A stretch of DNA of 11,028 nt, from the NCBI GenBank assembly GCA_001823105.1, contig MHTO01000008.1:1-11028 (forward strand), written 5' to 3'. This document shows positions 1 through 4,617 of this stretch, one piece after another. Each line of letters begins with the position of its first letter. Within the stretch, counting starts at the first letter, position 1. The translations under genes were made by a program, and so were the position numbers. Below the pieces are notes generated by a model that had not been told where the DNA came from, ran no database searches, and saw only the letters and a list, made by a program, of their open reading frames with translations. The stretch comes from Candidatus Wildermuthbacteria bacterium GWA2_46_15. GTDB taxonomy: Bacteria > Patescibacteriota > Minisyncoccia > Minisyncoccales > GWA2-46-15.

Positions 1-77
1 ATTGGAGATGGGAAAACTTTTTAACAGGAATTAATGAAGAATTTTTCATAAATATAAAGGGTATCATTTTGCGTTAG
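1..77 (+). CDS. Possible C-terminal end of a CDS entering from the left edge
   Basis: One forward frame (first full codon at 3) is open from the window edge to a TAG at 75-77 and would encode about 24 residues containing WENFLTGINEEFF. The other two forward frames close earlier. It lies just before a plausible promoter for the next gene, which fits the end of an upstream gene. A frame this short can be open by chance, and no family can be recognised from it. Confidence 0.22.
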   Translation, partial: WRWENFLTGINEEFFINIKGIILR

Positions 78-99
78 ATTCTGGAGAGCGCCTTATAAT
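69..99 (+). promoter_or_regulatory. Candidate promoter for the 78-residue membrane protein
   Basis: A perfect TATAAT -10 box lies at 94-99. The best -35 match, TTGCGT at 69-74, is 19 bases upstream, which is longer than ideal, so the -35 assignment is weak. A start about seven bases after the -10 box would give a leader of roughly 70 bases before the ATG at 175. That differs from the very short or absent leaders predicted for several minus-strand genes here. Confidence 0.45.
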
Positions 100-164
100 A
101 TAAAATGAAAAGTTAAATAACTGCTTCAAATTCACAACTTCATAATTACACAATAATATCTAAT

Positions 165-169
165 AGGAG
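165..169 (+). promoter_or_regulatory. Shine-Dalgarno site (AGGAG) of the 78-residue gene
   Basis: AGGAG ends five bases before the ATG at 175, a canonical spacing. It fixes the start of this small gene and shows that the organism uses Shine-Dalgarno initiation for at least some genes. Confidence 0.75.
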
Positions 170-174
170 AAAAT

Positions 175-411
175 ATGATTTATTTCTTGTATCTCCGTAG
201 TATATTCTATGGAATTGCTTTCACTCTATTGTTTGGATCATTACTGACTGCGCCAAAATTGCTAGCAGACTTGACGGTAGTGGGGGTATTCCCAGACTTA
301 ATCCAAGTAATATCTGGTGTCGTTTGGGCAATAGTAGGGATTTTTGGTTGGGAGTTTTTCAAAATAAACAAGCCGGATGAGGACGAACTAGCGCTCCACA
401 ATAATAACTAG
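175..411 (+). CDS. Small two-helix membrane protein, function unknown
   Basis: This 78-residue protein has two hydrophobic segments, about residues 8-26 and 40-60, joined by a short loop with prolines (TAPKLL, GVFPD). It ends in a charged, polar tail (KINKPDEDELALHNNN). That pattern fits a small integral membrane protein with a soluble C-terminal tail. No enzymatic motif is visible and I do not recognise the family. The ATG is supported by an AGGAG site five bases upstream, and a strong intrinsic terminator follows the stop codon, so it is probably transcribed as a single gene. It is convergent with pyk. The reverse-strand frame over the same bases is treated as a shadow because it lacks a start signal. 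Confidence 0.75.
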   Translation: MIYFLYLRSIFYGIAFTLLFGSLLTAPKLLADLTVVGVFPDLIQVISGVVWAIVGIFGWEFFKINKPDEDELALHNNN

Positions 412-433
412 TCCTCTAATTGAGGACATTAAT

Positions 434-468
434 AAAATCGGTTTTGAATAATTCAGAACCGATTTTTT
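434..468 (+). terminator. Intrinsic terminator after the 78-residue gene, probably bidirectional
   Basis: The arms at 434-447 and 453-466 form a 14-bp stem with one G-T wobble and a five-base loop, followed by a T run. On the minus strand the stem carries one mismatch and is followed by TTTTATT, so it may also stop transcription arriving from pyk. Copies of TAGTCCTC at 409-416 and 483-490 bracket it. Confidence 0.85.
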
Positions 469-485
469 ATTTCTCAAAAATTTAG

Positions 486-525
486 TCCTCAAACTTTCTA
501 TTCCATAGGATAAAATGTTTGAGGA
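486..525 (-). terminator. Bulged hairpin, possible pyk terminator
   Basis: TCCTCAAAC (486-494) pairs perfectly with GTTTGAGGA (517-525). The 22-base interior can extend the stem with bulges. On the minus strand the hairpin is followed three bases later by AAATTTTT, giving terminator geometry for transcripts coming from pyk. It lies about 135 bases beyond the pyk stop codon, with the interspersed repeat between them. Confidence 0.4.
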
Positions 526-547
526 GATTCGCGCAACAGGATAGGAA

Positions 548-608
548 TTGCTTCGTCACTCCGCTCCTTCCGCCTACGCTAAAGCTTCGGCGGACAAACG
601 CAATGACA
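548..608. repeat. Composite interspersed repeat, ATTGC...GCAATGACA type
   Basis: An outer pair, ATTGC near 548 and GCAAT near 600, encloses an inner hairpin with arms TCCGCC and GGCGGA around the loop TACGCTAAAGCTTC. Non-coding repeats of this style, with CGTCACTCCGCTCC and CGCAATGACA blocks, recur in many bacterial genomes, including Patescibacteria as I recall them. No transposase or open reading frame is associated. It lies between the 3' end of pyk and the convergent small gene. Confidence 0.6.
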
Positions 609-612
609 AATA

Positions 613-638
613 CTGGATCCCGTTTTTCAACGGGATGA
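613..638 (-). repeat. Interspersed hairpin, copy 1 (TC-stem-GAAA-stem-CCA)
   Basis: Read on the minus strand, TC is followed by ATCCCGTT, a GAAA loop, AACGGGAT and CCAG. The stem is a perfect 8 bp (617-624 with 629-636). It has the same architecture as the element at 9574-9599, with three compensatory base-pair changes in the stem. Confidence 0.7.
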
Positions 639-659
639 TGAGCGAGCTTCTAAAAGCTA

Positions 660-2078
660 TCAGCTGATCGTTCTAATTTCGCACAAGTTTAGATTTTCTC
701 TAATTCCAACCGGCGAGCCAGTGACCAATACAATTTTTTCTCCCTTTTTCACCAATTTTTCTTTTTTCACCAGCGCCATGGATTTATTGACCAGTTCGTC
801 CAATGTTTTGCAGGTCGGCATTAAAAATTGCCTGACGCCCCACACCAGCGCCATTTTCCGATAGACCACCGTCGAGTTGGTAAAAATAATAATATCTGAT
901 TCTTGCGGACGCTGGCGCGCCAACATACGCGCCGTCAGGCCAGATAATGTCGCGCCGACCAAAGCTTTTGCGCCCACTTCCCGCGCCATTCTATAAGCGG
1001 TATTGGCGACCGACGCCACGACCGAATGTTTGTCATCGCCTAAAAAATTGGCTGGCAAATCATCATACGGCGAGACCTCCGTTTCTGCCACAATGCGCGC
1101 CATCATTTTCACCGCTTCCACCGGATATTTGCCATTGGCAGTTTCTCCAGACAACATAACCGCGTCCGTGTGATCCACCACGGCATTCGCCACATCCGAA
1201 ACTTCAGCTCGCGTGGGACGCGGGTTGCGGATCATAGAATCCAGCATTTGCGTCGCCACGATCACGGGCTTGGCCGACCTTAAGCAATCTTTGATAATAT
1301 TTTTTTGGATAATCGGCACCTGCGACGGTTCCATTTCCACGCCCAAATCGCCTCTGGCTACCATAATTGCGTCCGCCACTTTTAAAATGCCGTCAAAATT
1401 TTTGACCGCCTCGGGCCGTTCAATTTTCGCAACCAGCCACGGCTCTTCATTTTTTTTCAAACGATTTTTGTAAATTATTTTTTTGACCGTTTCCAAATCT
1501 TTGACCCCCGCCACAAAAGACAAAGCGATCATATCCACGCCCATTTTAAGCGCGAACAATAAATCTTTTTTATCTTTATCGGTCAGAGCCGACAACGAAA
1601 CTTTGCTGTCCGGCAGATTAAGGCCCTTGTGTGAAATAATTTTCCCGCCCACAAAAACGCGCGCAAAAATAATCCCGCGCGCCACCTTCTCCACGCGCAG
1701 TTCCACTTGGCCGTCGTCAATTAAAATGCGATGCTCTTTTTTCAAAAATTTAGAAATATCAACCTGCAGAGGCAAAAAACTTTTCCCGGGCATTTTTTTA
1801 TACGACAACATAACTTTATCATTTTTTTTCAACACCAGCGCGTCTTTAATTTCGCCGACGCGCAATTTCAGCCCTTGTAAATCCGCCATTAGCGCCAGCG
1901 GTTTTTTGAGGACGCGAGCTTGCGAGCGCAAAGTATTAATCAATTTCGTGTGGCTGGCATAGTCGCCATGCGATAAATTCAACCGCGCCACATCCATACC
2001 GGCAATCAGCAACTCTTTAATGATTTTCGCCGACTGGCTCGCCGGCCCGATGGTACAAACGATTTTAGTTTTCTTCAT
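660..2078 (-). CDS. pyk: Pyruvate kinase, predicted K+-independent type
   Basis: The enzyme transfers phosphate from phosphoenolpyruvate to ADP, giving pyruvate and ATP in the last step of glycolysis in the cytosol. The 472-residue protein has the full family layout: start KTKIVCTIGPAS, NLSHG (34-38), B domain about 75-165, KIE with catalytic-type K218, MVARGDLGVE (239-248), TQML (276-279), NPRPTRAEVSDVANAV (285-300), AVMLSGETANGKYP (306-319) and a C-terminal domain from about 350. The active-site strand reads DLQGLKLRV (66-74), not the K+-dependent DTKGPEIRT. Leu, Gln, Lys and Val at these positions are hallmarks of K+-independent enzymes. A Leu replaces the usual Pro in GPK. I chose the ATG at 2078 over the one six bases upstream because the -10 box predicts a transcript starting there, and homologues begin at KTKIVCTIGP. 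It lies 39 bases downstream of the ArsR-type gene with its own promoter. Confidence 0.97.
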   Translation of the reverse strand: MKKTKIVCTIGPASQSAKIIKELLIAGMDVARLNLSHGDYASHTKLINTLRSQARVLKKPLALMADLQGLKLRVGEIKDALVLKKNDKVMLSYKKMPGKSFLPLQVDISKFLKKEHRILIDDGQVELRVEKVARGIIFARVFVGGKIISHKGLNLPDSKVSLSALTDKDKKDLLFALKMGVDMIALSFVAGVKDLETVKKIIYKNRLKKNEEPWLVAKIERPEAVKNFDGILKVADAIMVARGDLGVEMEPSQVPIIQKNIIKDCLRSAKPVIVATQMLDSMIRNPRPTRAEVSDVANAVVDHTDAVMLSGETANGKYPVEAVKMMARIVAETEVSPYDDLPANFLGDDKHSVVASVANTAYRMAREVGAKALVGATLSGLTARMLARQRPQESDIIIFTNSTVVYRKMALVWGVRQFLMPTCKTLDELVNKSMALVKKEKLVKKGEKIVLVTGSPVGIRENLNLCEIRTIS

Positions 2079-2084
2079 TTGCAT

Positions 2085-2113
2085 ATTATATCAAACATCT
2101 TGGCCCTCGCCAA
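2085..2113 (-). promoter_or_regulatory. pyk promoter, predicted leaderless start
   Basis: On the minus strand TTGGCG (2113-2108), a 17-base spacer and a perfect TATAAT (2090-2085) precede the ATG at 2078 by six bases. A start seven bases after the -10 box falls on that ATG itself, which predicts a leaderless mRNA. The alternative ATG at 2084 directly abuts the -10 box and would not be transcribed from this promoter. Confidence 0.7.
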
Positions 2114-2117
2114 TTTC

Positions 2118-2387
2118 TCATTCCAACATTCTCAAGAATTTGAGAATGTCCTTGCCGAGTTTGGTAATGGTATGCCGCACAATTTTTCCTTCATACTTTT
2201 TTTCCAATAAGCCCGCCAGCGCCAACCGGCGCGAATGTTCTGAAATTGTCTTAAAATTAACGCGCAGATGTTCTGCTATGTCTAAAACTGACAAGCGAGG
2301 CGAGTGCTCCAATAAATTTAAAATTTCCAACCTGCGATGATTAGCATAGCCCTTAACCACTCTTTCCCATTGCTTAAATTGGTTCAT
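2118..2387 (-). CDS. ArsR-type winged-helix transcriptional regulator
   Basis: This 89-residue protein is a small winged helix-turn-helix regulator of the ArsR/SmtB type. Residues 18-30 (NHRRLEILNLLEH) form the first helix of the fold. LSVLDIAEHLRVNFKTISEHSRRLALAGLL (about 32-61) is the helix-turn-helix with its recognition helix, and KKYEGKIVRHTIT (63-75) is the wing. It contains no cysteine and lacks the ELCVCD metal-binding motif, so it is unlikely to sense metals in the classical way, and its signal is unknown. Family members usually dimerise and bind inverted repeats. Two related inverted repeats flank this gene, one ahead of its own promoter and one over its 3' end ahead of the pyk promoter, which suggests control of both. 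TATAAT six bases before the ATG supports the start and a leaderless mRNA. Confidence 0.88.
   Translation of the reverse strand: MNQFKQWERVVKGYANHRRLEILNLLEHSPRLSVLDIAEHLRVNFKTISEHSRRLALAGLLEKKYEGKIVRHTITKLGKDILKFLRMLE
2126..2149. promoter_or_regulatory. Candidate ArsR-type operator upstream of pyk
   Basis: Perfect 10-bp arms at 2126-2135 and 2140-2149 form an inverted repeat around GAAT. It overlaps a core ATTCT-CA-AGAAT (2128-2139). The block 2117-2132 is identical to 2426-2441 in the second site. It lies inside the last codons of the regulator gene, 13 bases upstream of the pyk -35 box; its outer half would sit in an activator-type position. Confidence 0.55.
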
Positions 2388-2393
2388 ACATTA

Positions 2394-2422
2394 ATTATAG
2401 CGCTTTTGTCGAGCGAGTTATC
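2394..2422 (-). promoter_or_regulatory. Promoter of the ArsR-type gene, predicted leaderless
   Basis: A perfect TATAAT (2399-2394) lies six bases before the ATG at 2387. Seventeen bases upstream the -35 position holds GATAAC (2422-2417), a poor match. A weak -35 with a strong -10 box fits a promoter that depends on an upstream-bound protein. Confidence 0.6.
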
Positions 2423-2428
2423 CCCCTC

Positions 2429-2456
2429 ATTCCAACATTCTTGAGAATGTTGGAAT
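2429..2456. promoter_or_regulatory. Candidate ArsR-type operator upstream of its own gene
   Basis: This is a perfect palindrome with 13-bp arms (2429-2441 and 2444-2456) around TG, and its centre is ATTCT-TG-AGAAT. It begins seven bases upstream of the weak -35 box of the regulator gene. The same core and a 16-base identical block occur ahead of pyk. It could also fold as a hairpin in transcripts from the upstream gene, but no T run follows. Confidence 0.6.
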
Positions 2457-2465
2457 TAAAATTTA

Positions 2466-2485
2466 CCCCCGACAAATGACGGGGG
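2466..2485 (-). terminator. Putative terminator of the sorting-domain gene
   Basis: CCCCCG (2466-2471) and CGGGGG (2480-2485) form a six-bp all-GC stem with an eight-base loop. On the minus strand TAAATTTTAATT follows, a T-rich but imperfect tail. It lies 38 bases beyond the stop codon of the 2523-3608 gene, behind a weaker AT-rich hairpin at 2491-2514. Confidence 0.5.
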
Positions 2486-2504
2486 CAAAGGCTCAAATAT
2501 TATT

Positions 2505-2538
2505 TTATTTGGGCAAAATTTCTTATTTGAGCAAAATC
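2505..2538. repeat. Imperfect tandem duplication across a gene's 3' end
   Basis: Positions 2505-2519 and 2523-2537 match at 14 of 15 bases, offset by 18 bases. The second copy contains the last codons and stop of the sorting-domain gene (ILLK, stop), and the first repeats them just past the stop. This looks like a local duplication of the gene end. Confidence 0.6.
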
Positions 2539-3608
2539 ATGCTTTTTTGAAGAACGGCTTGAGTTGTTTCTAATCTATAAAAATAGGCGCCGGACGAAAA
2601 AGTGCTCCCATCAAAAACGAACTGCTGTCTCCCTGCCGAGAGAACTTCATTCTTGATTAAAACCGCTCTTTCTCGGCCCAGCGCGTCATAAACCCTCAAA
2701 CTAACATTTTGTGCCACCGGCAAAATAAACTGAATAGTTGTGGTCGGGTTAAACGGATTAGGATAATTTTGCGCTAAAAACAAATTTATCTCTGGCAAAA
2801 AATCTACAGCGGTCGCACCGACAATAACATAATAATTGCCAACCGCCGCTCCTTCCGCACGCGCTAGAATGTGGTTGGTGTCAGAAACCGCCAGCCAATC
2901 GCCAAAAGTCCGACAGCGAAACTGCCAACCCACTGGCGCGTTATTTTCCAAATCCAACACTAGGAACAATTTTTTCTTAACGCCCGTCTCATTGAGCGGC
3001 ATATTTAAACCCAACAAACTATACTTCCCCAATTGATCAAAATTGCCGCCGCCGCTTGACCAAGAACTATCCTCATTGGTCAGTTGCACGCTCTTAATGT
3101 AAGAGCGCATCAAAATCGGTTCCAGCTGAAATTGGATTTCTCTTAAAAAATAGCGCGGAAGAGTATCGTGCGCTTCAAATTGCACTGATACAACTCTTAA
3201 ATTTTTTTGTCCCGCAAGCACAGGCAAAGGGAATTCCTCCCGCCTCTCGCCAGCAGAAATAATTATTGGCCCCACAAAGGGAGTTTTGAAACTGATTTTT
3301 TCACTCCAGATATTTTGTCCGCTGACTAAAACCGAAGCGGCAAAACATTCGTAAAAAGTATTGGGCGTTAGATTATTTAATAAGATATTATGAATTTTGA
3401 CATTGCCGCCGCCAAAATCCTGATATTTTAAAGGCGCGCCGTAGACACCCCAATATAAAGCGGTCGTGCCTTCAACCAAAGTTGTAAAAATCAGAGTCGC
3501 TTCAGTCGGTTCCACTTGAACCAAACTTAAATCCGTAATTAATTTTTGGGTGAAAACCGGTTGCCCCAAAAATAGCGCCGCCAACGCTAGAACCATAACT
3601 TTTTTCAT
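2523..3608 (-). CDS. Secreted protein with T9SS type A C-terminal sorting domain
   Basis: The 361-residue protein starts with an N-terminal signal sequence (MKKVMVLALAALFLGQPVFT). Residues about 23-112 look like a fibronectin type III fold (LTPNTFYECFA, WSEKISFKTP). A beta-rich middle of unknown type spans about 115-265. Residues 279-361 match the type A sorting domain of the type IX secretion system: AQNYPNPFNPTTTIQF, NVSLRVYDALGRE, SAGRQQFVFDGS, SSGAYFYRLE and a C-terminal LQKSMILLK. In Bacteroidota and relatives this domain directs export across the outer membrane and cell-surface anchoring. No T9SS machinery gene is visible here. I start at the ATG at 3608 because GGAG lies six bases upstream; the longer TTG start would include that site. 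It has its own consensus-like promoter. In a Patescibacteria genome it would be a likely transferred gene, but base composition looks like its neighbours. Confidence 0.88.
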   Translation of the reverse strand: MKKVMVLALAALFLGQPVFTQKLITDLSLVQVEPTEATLIFTTLVEGTTALYWGVYGAPLKYQDFGGGNVKIHNILLNNLTPNTFYECFAASVLVSGQNIWSEKISFKTPFVGPIIISAGERREEFPLPVLAGQKNLRVVSVQFEAHDTLPRYFLREIQFQLEPILMRSYIKSVQLTNEDSSWSSGGGNFDQLGKYSLLGLNMPLNETGVKKKLFLVLDLENNAPVGWQFRCRTFGDWLAVSDTNHILARAEGAAVGNYYVIVGATAVDFLPEINLFLAQNYPNPFNPTTTIQFILPVAQNVSLRVYDALGRERAVLIKNEVLSAGRQQFVFDGSTFSSGAYFYRLETTQAVLQKSMILLK

Positions 3609-3614
3609 TGTTGT

Positions 3615-3618
3615 CTCC
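3615..3618 (-). promoter_or_regulatory. Shine-Dalgarno site (GGAG) deciding the start at 3608
   Basis: On the minus strand TTGGAGACAACAATG places GGAG six bases before the ATG at 3608. This excludes the in-frame TTG at 3620 as the start. Confidence 0.75.
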
Positions 3619-3655
3619 AATTTATTTGTGAAAGGTGGTTTAACTTTGCCTTGAG

Positions 3656-3683
3656 TTTATATCTTTTAAGCCATTCTTGTCAA
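3656..3683 (-). promoter_or_regulatory. Promoter of the sorting-domain gene
   Basis: A perfect TTGACA -35 box (3683-3678), a 16-base spacer and TATAAA (3661-3656) predict a start near 3649 and a leader of about 40 bases that contains the GGAG site. It is the best -35 match in the window and is of the leadered type, unlike the promoters of neighbouring genes. Confidence 0.65.
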
Positions 3684-3685
3684 AT

Positions 3686-3710
3686 TAACCCGGCTCCAAG
3701 GGCTGGGTTA
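3686..3710 (-). terminator. Hairpin after the DUF4870-like gene, possible terminator
   Basis: TAACCC (3686-3691) and GGGTTA (3705-3710) close a hairpin whose inner part pairs imperfectly (two A-C mismatches on the minus strand). Only a short AATTT tail follows. It begins nine bases beyond the stop codon of the gene ending at 3719 and directly precedes the next promoter, which is a sensible place for a terminator, but the T run is poor. Confidence 0.35.
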
Positions 3711-3718
3711 GTTAACCC

Positions 3719-4048
3719 CTAACTTAATTCTATTTTGTCGGCTAAATGGCCGATTATGGGCAGTTTTTCGTGCCGTCCGCCCAAGACATTGATAATGCCA
3801 AAAAGCGACAAAACCACGCTCGCCACGAGGCCTAAAGGGAAAATTAATAACGGCCCAAACACTGGCACGACGATTGATAAAATCATCATGGCACATTCAA
3901 ACAAAAATAACACCAGGCCTTGGCGCGCGTGCCAATGAATAAAATCATCTTTGCCCCAAGCGAGTAAAGGAATCAAGACCAGCACCCAGAGGTAGGCAAA
4001 AAGCGCGAGCGAACGATCTGTTTTTTTAACGCGAAAATTTTCTGACAT
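3719..4048 (-). CDS. DUF4870-like small membrane protein
   Basis: The 109-residue protein has about three hydrophobic segments, roughly residues 13-31, 44-60 and 62-87. It carries the DUF4870/Tic20-like hallmark IPLLAWGKDDFIHWHARQGL (about 26-45), in which charged residues and a HARQG-type motif follow the first helix, and a C-terminal LPIIGHLADKI typical of these proteins. Its cellular role is unknown. The ATG at 4048 is chosen over one 18 bases upstream because TATAAT ends six bases before it and the -10 box overlaps the longer version. The -35 box sits right behind the stop codon of the preceding gene, so this gene is adjacent to that unit but appears separately promoted. Confidence 0.82.
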   Translation of the reverse strand: MSENFRVKKTDRSLALFAYLWVLVLIPLLAWGKDDFIHWHARQGLVLFLFECAMMILSIVVPVFGPLLIFPLGLVASVVLSLFGIINVLGGRHEKLPIIGHLADKIELS

Positions 4049-4054
4049 ATTAAT

Positions 4055-4083
4055 ATTATAAAACATTCTCTATATTCAAACAA
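4055..4083 (-). promoter_or_regulatory. Promoter of the DUF4870-like gene, predicted leaderless
   Basis: TTGTTT (4083-4078), a 17-base spacer and a perfect TATAAT (4060-4055) lie six bases before the ATG at 4048. The geometry is identical to the pyk promoter. No Shine-Dalgarno sequence is possible in a transcript starting at the ATG. Confidence 0.7.
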
Positions 4084-4611
4084 CTATTTATTTTGATTAG
4101 CCATATTCGGCGGGATTGGCCGGCGACGCAAGAGTAAAAAAACAGACCAAAACAAGCCAAAGCCGACTCCAATCAGAGCAAAAATCGCCGTACTCGCAAA
4201 CAGACCCGCAATTTTCCACACTTCAAAATGCCGTAGAGCCGAAAATGCCATATGAATAAATCCCAGGCCTCCGCCCAGCTGAACCATATGTAGCATCACA
4301 TTTTTGAATGAAGCGCCGAACGCTAAAATATAAGCCAAGCCAAAGAAAAAAAGTGCGGCCGCGTAAATAAAATATATTAACCCTTCAAAAGTCGCTTCAT
4401 CTAGCCACGGCGCCGCGCCCGAGACCTGCAAAATTGAGAGCAGACCAATCACGGCCGCGATGTAAAAGAGCGGATGCGACAGAAATTTTTTCATAACCGA
4501 CGCTTCCCAAGCCGATTTTTCCAGCCGCTGTAAGTTATGTTTATCCTCCCCGCCCGCTGACCCTAAATTTTGTTCAAGAGACGGATTTGTCATTGTTTCA
4601 TTATCGCTCAT
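4084..4611 (-). CDS. Four-helix membrane protein, function unknown
   Basis: This 175-residue protein has a polar N-terminal region of about 45 residues (with SAGGEDKHNLQRLEKSAWEA). It is followed by four hydrophobic segments near 46-64, 77-99, 103-126 and 133-161, and a short basic, proline-containing tail (RRRPIPPNM). No catalytic or binding motif is visible and I do not recognise the family. The ATG lies only six bases after the stop codon of the 1612-residue exported protein. No Shine-Dalgarno sequence or separate promoter is seen, so the two are probably co-transcribed and translation may be coupled. That context suggests, but does not show, a membrane role connected to the large exported protein. 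Confidence 0.78.
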   Translation of the reverse strand: MSDNETMTNPSLEQNLGSAGGEDKHNLQRLEKSAWEASVMKKFLSHPLFYIAAVIGLLSILQVSGAAPWLDEATFEGLIYFIYAAALFFFGLAYILAFGASFKNVMLHMVQLGGGLGFIHMAFSALRHFEVWKIAGLFASTAIFALIGVGFGLFWSVFLLLRRRPIPPNMANQNK

Positions 4612-4617
4612 ATTTTT

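Noticed and set aside
105..116. Three-codon ORF (ATG AAA AGT TAA) five bases after a TATAAT box
   Set aside because: It mimics the leaderless layout but is too short to call. The -10 box is better explained as the promoter of the gene at 175.
1483..1962. Long forward frame (159 codons) opposite pyk
   Set aside because: It is a shadow on the antisense strand of a well-conserved enzyme gene, with low-complexity translation and no start signal.
660..2387. Alternative genetic code with TGA as glycine (Gracilibacteria/Absconditabacteria)
   Set aside because: pyk, the ArsR-type gene and the Cys-rich gene all end at TGA exactly where their families or context expect an end.
3609..3620. TTG start for the sorting-domain protein
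   Set aside because: The extra codons include the GGAG ribosome-binding site that serves the ATG at 3608.
4049..4066. Upstream ATG of the DUF4870-like gene
   Set aside because: The six additional codons overlap the TATAAT box, and the family-like sequence begins later.
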